The position numbers and the translations under genes were made by a program. The notes under the pieces were generated by a model that was given only the letters and a program-made list of their open reading frames with translations, ran no database searches and was not told the origin of the DNA. A DNA stretch of 64,000 nt from Rhizobium herbae (GTDB lineage: Bacteria > Pseudomonadota > Alphaproteobacteria > Rhizobiales > Rhizobiaceae), in contig NZ_JAGGJV010000001.1 in NCBI RefSeq assembly GCF_017873135.1, forward strand, positions 310,001-374,000, written 5' to 3'. This document shows, in pieces, positions 27,932 through 35,632 of this stretch. Numbering within the stretch: the first letter of the stretch is position 1; each line of letters starts with the position of its first letter.

Positions 27932-28288
27932 ATGCGGATTCAGCGGCATCTCGTTGAAGCGCTACGCGCCAATCTCCGAGCGGGCGGAGTTCCGCGGCTG
28001 CCCGCCGGCGGTGATCTCTGCTGGAAGTGGTTCATCGATCTCAATCGCACCCGCACCTGGCACGCGGCCGGTCCAAACGCGATTTCCTATTGCGAAATCG
28101 AGGCCTATTGCCGTGTCCGGCGCTGGCCGCTCGAGCAGCGTCATATCGAGGTCCTGACGGCCATGGACGAAGCCTACCTCGAGCATTTCAGGCAGGCCCA
28201 CGCCCGCGTGCAAGCCGGCGGGAAACCGCAGCAAAGACACACCGGCCAAGCCATAACCCCCGATCTGCTCGACGCTCTTTTCGCGTGA
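27932..28288 (+). CDS. Phage protein downstream of the tape measure gene
   Basis: A 118-residue protein with GAGGAAGCG upstream of the ATG. It has W-K-W-F-I-D-L-N, Y-C-E-I-E-A-Y and a helix I-E-V-L-T-A-M-D-E-A-Y-L. Small helical proteins with this W-x-W-F and E-I-x-A-Y pattern occur next to phage tail genes and may be tail-assembly factors, but I cannot name a family with confidence. Confidence 0.55.
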   Translation: MRIQRHLVEALRANLRAGGVPRLPAGGDLCWKWFIDLNRTRTWHAAGPNAISYCEIEAYCRVRRWPLEQRHIEVLTAMDEAYLEHFRQAHARVQAGGKPQQRHTGQAITPDLLDALFA

Positions 28289-28297
28289 GGATGACCC

Positions 28298-29155
28298 ATG
28301 CCCTACCTCGACCAGTACAGTCGGAAATTCAAGCATAGGCCGATTTTCAAGGGCAAGGAACGCGATGCTATCTTGGGCCAGATCATCGACGCGCTGGATG
28401 ACTGGCGCCTATCGCCCTTCGAGCATGAGAGCGATTGTCGATATATACTCCGCGCTGCACTCTGCCTGGAGGGCCATGGCTGGCCGGCAGCTGACACGGA
28501 GGCATCTGCACTTATCGATGTTGGCCTAAAGCAGAACGGTGCGGTGAGGCCGAGCTGGGGCGCAGGGCAGCCAGACTATACAGAGTGTGAGGCTTTCTGC
28601 CGGATCTGCTTCGCCGCTCTCAGCGAGGCTCAGCAGAAGTTGCGCGCGCGGTTCTGCTCAATGGCTTGCGCGAAAACGCAAATCGAGCAGACGGGTTGGA
28701 AAACCTCCGGGGCGGCGCGAAGAGCCTATGAGATGGTCCGCAAAGCGAATAAAATACACCCACGGCAATGCGAGCACTGCGGCACGGAATTCCATGTCCA
28801 CAGCAAATCTGCTCCCGACCGGTTCTGCTCAAAGCCATGCCGAAACGCATCGTTGAAGACGAGGTGCGAGCGGCGATGCGAGCACTGCGGCACTTCCTTT
28901 CTTCCGTCTATTGCGAAGGTAAACCGGTATTGCAGCCGGCCTTGCTATTACGCAGCCCGGAAAGCGGAGCGCCACCTCCGGCAATGCGAATGCTGTGGGA
29001 CGTCGTTCGTGACCAACGTTTCGACCGCGAAATATTGCAGCAAGACGTGTATTTCGAAGGTCCACTATTACCGCAGGAGGGCGGCGGCCGTCATCTTGCC
29101 ATTCCCTACGATCTCGCCGGCGGAGTTTGACCAAGAGTTCGTGATCGCAGCGTGA
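28298..29155 (+). CDS. Protein with four tandem Cys4 zinc-ribbon modules
   Basis: A 285-residue protein. Four similar modules of the form C-x-x-C ... (F/Y)-C-S-x-x-x-C follow each other: C101/C104 with C120/C124, C158/C161 with C177/C181, C194/C197 with C212/C216, and C230/C233 with C247/C251. The last three share C-G-T-x-F. Such clusters look like treble-clef zinc ribbons. An N-terminal ~90-residue helical domain precedes them. It is the last rightward gene of the structural module. Function unknown; nucleic-acid binding is plausible. Confidence 0.6.
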   Translation: MPYLDQYSRKFKHRPIFKGKERDAILGQIIDALDDWRLSPFEHESDCRYILRAALCLEGHGWPAADTEASALIDVGLKQNGAVRPSWGAGQPDYTECEAFCRICFAALSEAQQKLRARFCSMACAKTQIEQTGWKTSGAARRAYEMVRKANKIHPRQCEHCGTEFHVHSKSAPDRFCSKPCRNASLKTRCERRCEHCGTSFLPSIAKVNRYCSRPCYYAARKAERHLRQCECCGTSFVTNVSTAKYCSKTCISKVHYYRRRAAAVILPFPTISPAEFDQEFVIAA

Positions 29156-29159
29156 AGCA

Positions 29160-29606
29160 TTAGCCCTCGAGCCTGGCTATTTCCCGCACGATGTCCTTGA
29201 TCAATCCGCGAAGCTCTTCCGGATTGAATGATGATGATTTCGCACCGCCGGGCGATACAAGATCACCGCTAACTTTTGTCTCCCAATTTCCCTTCTCGTC
29301 GACGACTACTTGGAGATACATGGTGATCGTCTTCTTCAAACTAGAAAATACTGCCGAAACCGAGCGGGCTTTCCAGGGGCCTTCGTCTGCAATCGAAATC
29401 GGCGAGATGTTCACATCGACCGACCCTTTCAAATCCTTCTTAGCTAGGCTCAGTTCTTCCAGAACAGTTTCGTTCAAATGCTTTTCGCCGACTTTCAGGC
29501 TTTCTTCGGTGCGTTGATTTATTCTTTCCATTGCGGCAGCGTCATCCGCCTTTTTCTGCTTCTGTCTCGCTGACTCTGCATTGAATTCATCCGAGTAAAT
29601 GCCCAC
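29160..29606 (-). CDS. Hypothetical protein, last gene of the accessory operon
   Basis: A 148-residue protein from the GTG at 29606, which has GGGGAGG 7 bases upstream; a longer frame lacks such a site. The N-terminal third is a charged helix (SARQKQKKADDAAAMERINQ) and the rest alternates beta-like and helical segments, ending LIKDIVREIARLEG. No family recognised. It is the fourth gene of the dprA-PRTase operon. Confidence 0.6.
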   Translation of the reverse strand: MGIYSDEFNAESARQKQKKADDAAAMERINQRTEESLKVGEKHLNETVLEELSLAKKDLKGSVDVNISPISIADEGPWKARSVSAVFSSLKKTITMYLQVVVDEKGNWETKVSGDLVSPGGAKSSSFNPEELRGLIKDIVREIARLEG

Positions 29607-29646
29607 TATATAACCTCCCCTTGTTTGCCTAAGTCGCCTCCAAGAT

Positions 29647-29862
29647 TCATTGTTTCTTTGGTTTCCGAGGCAGAAACTTAAAGACCTCAAATTGGTCAAT
29701 CAACGTCAGCGTAGCTATATGCTCTCCCCAAAAAGCAGCTGCTTCCGGCGGTTCAGGACTCCAGGCCCGAACTGTGCCCCCGCCATCGTTTCCGTCGGCT
29801 TCGCGAAGTCCTCCCAATTCAAGGTAGTGGTCGACTAAAGCTTTCGCGCGCTCACCGTCCAT
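29647..29862 (-). CDS. Hypothetical 71-residue protein, third gene of the accessory operon
   Basis: The ATG at 29862 has GGGGAG about 7 bases upstream; an ATG at 29868 sits too close to that site. It begins with a helix (M-D-G-E-R-A-K-A-L-V-D-H-Y-L-E-L) and ends in a basic K-P-K-K-Q tail. It starts 17 bp after the phosphoribosyltransferase stop. No family recognised. Confidence 0.55.
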   Translation of the reverse strand: MDGERAKALVDHYLELGGLREADGNDGGGTVRAWSPEPPEAAAFWGEHIATLTLIDQFEVFKFLPRKPKKQ

Positions 29863-29879
29863 TGTCATTCTCCCCAACG

Positions 29880-30563
29880 CTACACAGCGTCGCTAAAATC
29901 AAATTGGTCCCCGTCCAACCACGGTCTTCGAGTTGTCACCCGCCAACCTGGATCATCACTTCGTATTCCCTGATTTACGACCTCAAATATTGAGATCATG
30001 CCGGCGACTTTCATCCCCGCTTCCTCGAGAGCAAGCTTTGATCCCAGCATCTGCGACCCAGATGTCACGACATCATCGAAAAGGACAATTGGTTGGTCGG
30101 TTGTCCGCATTACCCTAAGCGCGGCCTTGTGGGCGGCGGCGGAGCGAGATCGCTCATTTTTGTGGGCCATTCCGACGACAGTTTGCCATCTCAGTAAATC
30201 GGAGCTCGTGCAAGGATGTCCCAATATCGCTGCGATCTTTTTGGCGAGAATATACGTCTGAAACGTGTTCCTGGACGAGGCTAATGCGCCGCTATTGGGA
30301 ATGGGCACAATACAGACGTCTTTACCGAATTGTTCGCGAATTCGAAGAGCGCTCCTGTAACAAACCTCTTCTAGGAAGAGATCCGAGTTGCGCGCATTAA
30401 TCGATATTCCACCACGGCCCGTGATCCAAAAATTAAAGGTGCCGTTGAGCGTATTTCCTTTGACGATTCTTACGCCATGGTGTGCCTGCCACTCCCTGGC
30501 CTCGCGACGAATGTTAACATCTGTGCAATAACGCAATAGGCAGTGAACCTCGATGGTCGGCAT
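29880..30563 (-). CDS. Phosphoribosyltransferase-fold protein (ComF-like), accessory operon
   Basis: A 227-residue protein. The PRPP-binding signature is complete: IVLFDDVVTSGS at residues 159-170, with V-P-I-P-N-S-G at 86-92 and Q-T-Y-I-L-A-K-K-I upstream, which is the ComF/ComFC style. The cysteine-rich N-terminus of ComF is missing and replaced by about 80 unrelated residues. The ATG overlaps the stop of the DprA gene (TAATG). It probably uses PRPP or a nucleotide; the substrate cannot be told. Its tight coupling to DprA suggests the two act together. Confidence 0.8.
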   Translation of the reverse strand: MPTIEVHCLLRYCTDVNIRREAREWQAHHGVRIVKGNTLNGTFNFWITGRGGISINARNSDLFLEEVCYRSALRIREQFGKDVCIVPIPNSGALASSRNTFQTYILAKKIAAILGHPCTSSDLLRWQTVVGMAHKNERSRSAAAHKAALRVMRTTDQPIVLFDDVVTSGSQMLGSKLALEEAGMKVAGMISIFEVVNQGIRSDDPGWRVTTRRPWLDGDQFDFSDAV

Positions 30564-31318
30564 TACCGAAGCGCCTCGATAATATCCAACGTCGATTCTA
30601 GTACCTGGGTGCGAGGATGATTGAGGAACTTGGCAGGCCAGGACAACTTAGGATCTTCCGCAACTGATTTCATGATGAATAGCCAACGACCGTTCTTTTG
30701 ACATTCGACAGCTTGGTGGAGAGTGCCGGAAGTGTCGGAAGCCTCGACAATAACGGTGGCGTCACTGAGCAACGCCATGACCCGATTCCGCGTTGGAAAA
30801 TTGGAACGGTACACTTCCTCGCCAACCCCAAACGGGGATATGAGGAGGTGATGATTGTAAATGTCCATTTGAAGCTGGGCATTTTCCGCGGGATACGCCC
30901 GATCCAACGGCGTGCCAATTACAGCCGCAGTCTTTCCGCCTGCGTTAATGGCCCCAAGGTGCGCGACAGAGTCCACACCTTTTGCAAGCCCACTCATGAC
31001 AACGACACCCATCTCAGCCAGTTCACGAGACAAGCGGTTAGCGCGTTTGATGCCTGCTTCAGAAATTTCACGCGTGCCGACAATCGAGACAACTTTAGAT
31101 GCTAGAAACCGAATGTCGCCAGCGCAATAGACGAACACGTCCTTCGCTCCGTATGAGCGAAGTAAATCGAACTGACCATCGCCACCGCCTGAACGGCCGT
31201 ATTTTTGAAGAAGATTTTGCAATGTGTCAGTGAAAGACCGCGAGGGACCGACATAGCCGTTCCTCCGTTTCGGTGTCTTTACCGGTTTGTCCATTTGCAA
31301 GTCCATGTCCTCTACCAT
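30563..31318 (-). CDS. DprA/Smf (SLOG) family protein, accessory operon
   Basis: A 251-residue protein whose core (from about residue 70) is a DprA Rossmann domain: V-S-I-V-G-T-R, M-S-G-L-A-K-G-V-D-S-V-A-H, G-T-P-L-D-R-A-Y-P, F-P-T-R-N-R and V-E-A-S-D-T-S-G-T. DprA loads RecA on single-stranded DNA in transformation, and SLOG-fold proteins sense nucleotides in immunity. There is no DprA C-terminal winged helix. It is the first gene of a leftward operon next to the integrase. The ATG at 31318 is the family-neutral choice; 31306 is possible. Confidence 0.82.
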   Translation of the reverse strand: MVEDMDLQMDKPVKTPKRRNGYVGPSRSFTDTLQNLLQKYGRSGGGDGQFDLLRSYGAKDVFVYCAGDIRFLASKVVSIVGTREISEAGIKRANRLSRELAEMGVVVMSGLAKGVDSVAHLGAINAGGKTAAVIGTPLDRAYPAENAQLQMDIYNHHLLISPFGVGEEVYRSNFPTRNRVMALLSDATVIVEASDTSGTLHQAVECQKNGRWLFIMKSVAEDPKLSWPAKFLNHPRTQVLESTLDIIEALR

Positions 31319-31448
31319 AACGGGAATTTCATCGATTCGAAATCTGGCTATGGTTTAAAGCTCGCCTTTTCCGCATTTATTGTGAATCGCTCAGGGCAGA
31401 ATGGCAATGAGTGCGATTCTGTTCCGATTTTTACGGCGCTTTGGCAGG

Positions 31449-32714
31449 CTAAACAAAAAGACGATCTGCTAGCTGGATGACCGTGTCGCTTTTCTCAGAG
31501 GTGAATTTCCACCAAGCATCCATGATTTTCCGGCGCTTCTCTACAGCATTGCCGCGACGATAAGCGCGCTCAGTCTCGTCTTTGATGGTATGGGCAAGGC
31601 AGAGCTCGATATCGTCGCGCATGAAGCTGGTGGTGTCCCCTGCCCAGTCGCGGAATGCCGAGCGGAACCCATGCGGCGTGTACTGCCCTGCCCCGGTCCG
31701 GCGCATAGCCATCGTCATCGCCATAACCGAAAGCATAGTTCGCGGTCCTGGGAAAACGAAGTCGGAGTTTCGCCGCACCTTCTTGACTTCCGTCAGGACT
31801 TCCATGGCGCCGTCACTCAATGGCACCACATGCTCCTTGCCGTTTTTCATACGCTCTTTCGGAACGGTCCAGACTCGAGCGTCTTCGTCAACCTCGCTCC
31901 ACTTCGCGCCGATGATCTCGCCGGATCGGCCGGCGGTGAGGATGACGAACTTGAGCGCAAGATTGCTTACCGTCGGATTGGCCGTGAGAACCTTCATGTA
32001 AGCGGGCACGTCGCCGTAGGCCATCGCGGCATGGTGGCCGCGCGACAGCTTCGATCTCTTCGGCAAGATTTGCTGCAGGTGGTTTTTCCAAACCGCCGGA
32101 TTCTCACCGCTCCGCTTCTTGAGCGCCTTCGCGGAATCGAGCACCGCCTCTATCCTGCCTCGAAGCCGCGCCGCCGTTTCGGGCAGCTTCGTCCAGATGG
32201 GCTTGAGGACGGCCAGGACGTCCTCTGTCGTGATCTCGTCGATGAATAGGTCGCGAAGGTGGATGCAATAGCCGTCGTTGATAAAGGCACCCTTGTCGTC
32301 CTTCCGGACGCTTAACGTGTAATACCATTGCGACAGGTGCTTGTCGTTTTTCCAGCCCGCTTTCTTGGCCTCGATATAGTCGAATGCGAACGCGCCGAAG
32401 GTGGGGCGGGCGGCTTGTGCGGCAGCGTCAGCCGCGGCGGCAGCCTCCTGCTCCTCTCGCACCTTCCGAGGATCCTTGCCACTAGCGAAGATCGCACGAT
32501 ATTCCGCAGCCTTCTCTCTGGCGCCCGCAAGCGAAACACTCAAGGCGCTGCCCAGGCCGAGTTCAATGCGCTTGCTGTTGAGGGTCCCCATAAAGACCCA
32601 ACGCTTTCCATCCGGCGCGACCTTCAGGTAAAGCCCGCCCCCGTCCGAATGTTTTCCGATTTCCTTGATGGTCTCAACTCTGCGTGCGGTTAGTTTATTT
32701 GCAACCCTCGCCAT
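31449..32714 (-). CDS. P4-type tyrosine integrase
   Basis: A 421-residue site-specific recombinase. The N-terminus (L-T-A-R-R-V, D-G-G-G-L-Y-L) is the arm-binding DUF4102 type. The catalytic residues are visible: R in T-A-G-R-S-G-E-I, H-x-x-R in P-H-G-F-R, H in L-A-H-T and Tyr in E-R-A-Y-R-R. The ATG at 32714 is used because upstream codons are made of the 12-bp tandem repeats, which give a K-V-G-R run not found in the family. It points into the element and lies beside attR. Confidence 0.94.
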   Translation of the reverse strand: MARVANKLTARRVETIKEIGKHSDGGGLYLKVAPDGKRWVFMGTLNSKRIELGLGSALSVSLAGAREKAAEYRAIFASGKDPRKVREEQEAAAAADAAAQAARPTFGAFAFDYIEAKKAGWKNDKHLSQWYYTLSVRKDDKGAFINDGYCIHLRDLFIDEITTEDVLAVLKPIWTKLPETAARLRGRIEAVLDSAKALKKRSGENPAVWKNHLQQILPKRSKLSRGHHAAMAYGDVPAYMKVLTANPTVSNLALKFVILTAGRSGEIIGAKWSEVDEDARVWTVPKERMKNGKEHVVPLSDGAMEVLTEVKKVRRNSDFVFPGPRTMLSVMAMTMAMRRTGAGQYTPHGFRSAFRDWAGDTTSFMRDDIELCLAHTIKDETERAYRRGNAVEKRRKIMDAWWKFTSEKSDTVIQLADRLFV

Positions 32715-32715
32715 G

Positions 32716-32763
32716 CGTCCCACTTTCCGTCCCACTTTCCGTCCCACTTTGCGTCCCACTTTG
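32716..32763 (+). repeat. Four tandem 12-bp repeats, probable integrase arm sites
   Basis: Four adjacent copies of CGTCCCACTTT(C/G) at 32716-32727, 32728-32739, 32740-32751 and 32752-32763. They lie directly upstream of the integrase start codon on its strand, so binding could also repress the integrase. Two related copies are at 14391-14414. Confidence 0.7.
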
Positions 32764-32860
32764 AGCATCGCATTGAGCGGTATGTCAGACAATATCACGA
32801 AGTGTCGGAATAATTGACGGTCGTGCTAACTAGCTGAAAAAGCGTGCATAAATATTACGT

Positions 32861-32877
32861 TCTGACACTCTCTGACA
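32861..32877 (+). repeat. TCTGACA-N3-TCTGACA repeat pair
   Basis: Two exact 7-mers 10 bp apart, 16 bp from the att core. A similar pair with equal spacing is at 14453-14469. Confidence 0.5.
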
Positions 32878-32893
32878 GTAATAGTTTAGAGGA

Positions 32894-32907
32894 CACCTCT
32901 TCCGCCA
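32894..32907 (+). repeat. attR core (direct repeat with 14323-14336)
   Basis: An exact 14-bp copy of the tRNA-Ser 3' end, CACCTCTTCCGCCA, marking the right boundary of the element. Confidence 0.9.
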
Positions 32908-33102
32908 CCGCTGCGATTGCACGCCACGGTGCGATATTCTGCGCGGCAGGTACGCCACCGCCGCAACAGACTCAGGTACTTACCCAGTAAAACGTGATCG
33001 CATTCGATCCGGCTTGCATCGCAGGACCGCTCATATCGTGCGCCGCTTGGCGGGACGGTTGCACACCAAGTCAAAGACCCATGCGGACAACCGTATGAGA
33101 CA

Positions 33103-34032
33103 TCAGGCGGCCGGTGAACGTTCGATGGCATCCTGTATCAGCCATTCGGCGGGCAATGTTTCCCAAAGGGCCTGCCGGATGATCGCGGCCAGATGCGCGG
33201 TCAAGGGACTCGGGTCTTTTCCGGCTCGAAAGAGCGCCAGGCCGAGCGACGGCAAGTCTGGCAGGCCGTGAGATCGCGGCTCAAGCTGCCGGATGGATTG
33301 CGGTCGTCCAACGGGCGTACGCAAAGCGATGCCCAGTCCAGCAGCGGTGGCCGCCCAAAGTCCACCGAGGCTCGGGCTGACAAAGGCGATACGCCAGGCA
33401 AGGCCCTGCCTGTCGAGATGCTCGCATGCAATGGTGCGCAGGAGGCATGGGGCTTCCAGGGCAGCAAGCGGCAGTGGTTCCCGGCCATCTGGAAGCCATA
33501 CAGGCTCACGGCCTGCCGCGCCCAGCCAGCATAGCGGTACGGCGGCGATCCGGTCGGCGGCGGCGGATGGGGAGCCGTCGTCCCAGGCAAGCGCGAGATC
33601 GATATGCCCTGACGCGATTCTATCCTTGAGTTCGACGTTGCGCGCGATGCGTCCTTCGATCCTGACTTTTGGATGGGCGCGCGCGAAGCGACCAAGCACC
33701 TGCGGCAGAACGGTTTCGCCGAAATCCTCTTGAAGTCCGAACCTGATCCAGCCCTCCAGTTCCACGCCCCGTACGGCGCTCATCGCCTCGTCGTTGAGGT
33801 CGAGCAGTCGCCGTGCATAGGACAGGAGCACTTCGCCGCTATCGGTCAGCGTCAGTCCGCGTCCCGATTTGCGCACCAATGTCACGCCAGCCTGCTCTTC
33901 GAGCTTCTTGAGCTGCGCGCTGACCGCCGAGGTCGACCGGCCCAGCCGGTCGGCAGCCCGGGCAAAGGACCCTGCCTCCATGCCGGCGGCGAAACTGCGC
34001 AGGGCGTCCATGTCCAGGTTGGTAAGGCGCAC
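33103..34032 (-). CDS. LysR family transcriptional regulator
   Basis: A 309-residue regulator. The N-terminal winged HTH is clear: LRSFAAGMEAGSFARAADRL, then T-S-A-V-S-A-Q-L-K-K-L-E-E. The rest is a periplasmic-binding-like effector domain. It diverges from a tautomerase gene; an inverted repeat CAGGATT-N3-AATCCTG lies between them. It probably controls the tautomerase-cupin-DUF4865 cluster. Confidence 0.92.
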   Translation of the reverse strand: MRLTNLDMDALRSFAAGMEAGSFARAADRLGRSTSAVSAQLKKLEEQAGVTLVRKSGRGLTLTDSGEVLLSYARRLLDLNDEAMSAVRGVELEGWIRFGLQEDFGETVLPQVLGRFARAHPKVRIEGRIARNVELKDRIASGHIDLALAWDDGSPSAAADRIAAVPLCWLGAAGREPVWLPDGREPLPLAALEAPCLLRTIACEHLDRQGLAWRIAFVSPSLGGLWAATAAGLGIALRTPVGRPQSIRQLEPRSHGLPDLPSLGLALFRAGKDPSPLTAHLAAIIRQALWETLPAEWLIQDAIERSPAA

Positions 34033-34050
34033 GTCAGTCGTCCCGTTTAA

Positions 34051-34088
34051 CAGGATTGTTAATCCTGAATAATTTGATTTTCAGGATT
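34051..34088. promoter_or_regulatory. Operator-like repeats between LysR and tautomerase genes
   Basis: CAGGATT (34051-34057), its inverse AATCCTG (34061-34067) and a third CAGGATT (34082-34088). Perfect 7-bp arms in a divergent LysR promoter suggest the regulator's binding site. It begins 19 bp upstream of the lysR start. Confidence 0.5.
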
Positions 34089-34136
34089 ATTGTGAGGCCC
34101 GATAATGCGCATGTCAATCACCTCACGGAGTCTGCC

Positions 34137-34535
34137 ATGCCCTTCACCCGAGTATCCCTACTGGCGGGAAAGTCTTCCCACTACATTTCCGCCGTTTCCG
34201 ACAGTCTCGACCGCGCCCTTGTCGACTGTTTCGACGTGCCGGAAAATGATCGTTTCGCCGTGTTCCACTCGCATCAGCCCGGAGAGCTTGTATTCGATCG
34301 CACGTATCGTGGTGGTCCGCGTTCGGATGACTATATGGTCTTTCACATCACCACAGGAAAGAACCGCTCTGCGGAAACCAAGGCACGATTTTTTCGCCGT
34401 CTGGTCGACAACCTTGCCAAAGCGCCGGGCGTCAGGCCGGAAGATGTGATGGTTGTAATCGCCAATTCGACCTTCGAGGATTGGTCCTTTGCTTCCGGCA
34501 TTTCGGCCGCCGCGCCGGCACAGGACGGCGAATGA
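34137..34535 (+). CDS. Tautomerase family protein
   Basis: A 132-residue protein starting MPFTRVSL, which puts the catalytic Pro at position 2 as in 4-oxalocrotonate tautomerase-like enzymes. D-R-F-A-V-F-H and Y-M-V-F-H-I-T belong to the larger tautomerase subgroup. The ATG at 34137 has CGGAG upstream. The substrate is unknown. It starts the cluster tautomerase-cupin-DUF4865, which I recall as common with LysR in Proteobacteria. Confidence 0.83.
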   Translation: MPFTRVSLLAGKSSHYISAVSDSLDRALVDCFDVPENDRFAVFHSHQPGELVFDRTYRGGPRSDDYMVFHITTGKNRSAETKARFFRRLVDNLAKAPGVRPEDVMVVIANSTFEDWSFASGISAAAPAQDGE

Positions 34536-34969
34536 TGAGCAATCCATTCGACATGGAGACCGCCTGCCCGCAGGCAATGGCGATAGTGCGCGACGGCGTT
34601 GGAATCACATCCGTGCCTGAAGGTATCGCAACCGGGCCGTTCCGCGTGCAGATGCTGCTTTCAAGCAGGGCCGAGGGCGAGATGACGGCCATGCGCGCCT
34701 TCATCGATCCGGGTGTCGTCACCCATTGGCACAGCCATCCGCGTGGACAGCTTTTGTTTGTGCTGGACGGCGCTGGTCTCGTTCAACGCGACGGCGGCGA
34801 TGTTATCGAAGTCTGCGCGGGCGACTGCATCTGGTTTGCCCCCGGCGAACGCCACTGGCACGGCGCGAGCCCTGCTGGCCCCTTCGGTTACATCAGCGTC
34901 CAGCCGGTCAAGGACGGAACCGCCGTCCATTGGATGGAACCGGTCGCGCCTATGGAGGAATGCTCATGA
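34532..34969 (+). CDS. Cupin domain protein
   Basis: A 145-residue single-cupin protein; the ATG overlaps the tautomerase stop. Metal ligands fit cupin motif 1 (H-W-H-S-H-P-R-G-Q) and motif 2 (W-F-A-P-G-E-R-H-W-H-G). Probably a small quercetinase- or isomerase-like protein; the reaction is unknown. Confidence 0.82.
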   Translation: MMSNPFDMETACPQAMAIVRDGVGITSVPEGIATGPFRVQMLLSSRAEGEMTAMRAFIDPGVVTHWHSHPRGQLLFVLDGAGLVQRDGGDVIEVCAGDCIWFAPGERHWHGASPAGPFGYISVQPVKDGTAVHWMEPVAPMEECS

Positions 34970-35532
34970 TCGCGATGCAATATAGCTTCGTCCTGCCAGC
35001 CGACTACGATATGACGGTCATTGACCGGCGCATCCGCGACAAGGGGCCGTTGCTCGACGGTTTTCCACGCCTGCGGTTCAAGGCGTATCTCTCTGCCCGC
35101 AAGCACGACAACGGCTTCACAAGCGCGGACAACCTTTATGCGCCGTTCTACCTCTGGGATCAGCCGGAAGGGCTCGACGCGTTTCTGACCGGTCCCGGCT
35201 TTGCCGCTGTGTCGCGGGATTTCGGATGGCCACTGGTGCGGACATGGGTGGTCTGGCACGCCGAACTCGAGCCCGACCTTGGCGAAGCGAGGTTCGCGAC
35301 CCGCGAGATCGTTCCGATCCGATCTCATTCCGATCTGGCATCATTGCGAACCGACGCGGTCATCGACGCACAAACGGCGGTTCGCGGCGGCGCGCTCGCG
35401 GCTGTTGCGGCTTTCGATCCGACCGGCTGGACATTGGTGAAATTTCGGCTTTGGCGTGTCCCGCCGGAAGGGCAACAGCAGGGGAGCAAAGACGTTCAAA
35501 CCTATGGGGTAGGACATATTTCCTTGCCATGA
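34966..35532 (+). CDS. DUF4865 family protein
   Basis: A 188-residue protein, ATGA-coupled to the cupin gene. It starts M-I-A-M-Q-Y-S-F-V-L-P-A-D-Y-D-M and has R-F-K-A-Y-L-S-A-R and L-Y-A-P-F-Y-L-W, the DUF4865 layout. No function is known. It belongs to the tautomerase/cupin operon. Confidence 0.8.
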   Translation: MIAMQYSFVLPADYDMTVIDRRIRDKGPLLDGFPRLRFKAYLSARKHDNGFTSADNLYAPFYLWDQPEGLDAFLTGPGFAAVSRDFGWPLVRTWVVWHAELEPDLGEARFATREIVPIRSHSDLASLRTDAVIDAQTAVRGGALAAVAAFDPTGWTLVKFRLWRVPPEGQQQGSKDVQTYGVGHISLP

Positions 35533-35632
35533 GGCGAAGCACAAGCCCGCCAAACTGCGAAATCGGCGGAGAAGGCGACGTGCTGCCATCCGGCTGCGCT
35601 TGCAGACAACGCAACATCGCCCGGATCGATAG

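Larger units (their letters stand above)
14337..32907. mobile_element. Integrated satellite-like / prophage element in tRNA-Ser
   Basis: An ~18.6 kb element bounded by the 14-bp att repeat. It holds a tyrosine integrase at the right end, a left-end regulatory/replication gene chain, a tailed-phage head-neck-terminase module with tail tube and tape measure, and an accessory operon. No holin, endolysin, tail-tip, fibre or CI repressor was recognised. Two families of short repeats occur near both ends. All recognised genes are open, so large-scale decay is not evident. Confidence 0.9.
32715..33102. other. Right-end control region, attR and flanking intergenic DNA
   Basis: About 390 bp without a gene. 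It holds the four 12-bp repeats overlapping the integrase start, a TCTGACA pair, the att core, and then ~195 bp of host DNA up to the LysR gene. Confidence 0.6.

Noticed and set aside
32715-32798. N-terminal extension of the integrase with repeated K-V-G-R units
   Set aside because: The codons are simply the tandem 12-bp DNA repeats read in frame; integrases of this type start at about M-A-R-V and the ATG at 32714 has a GGGA element upstream.
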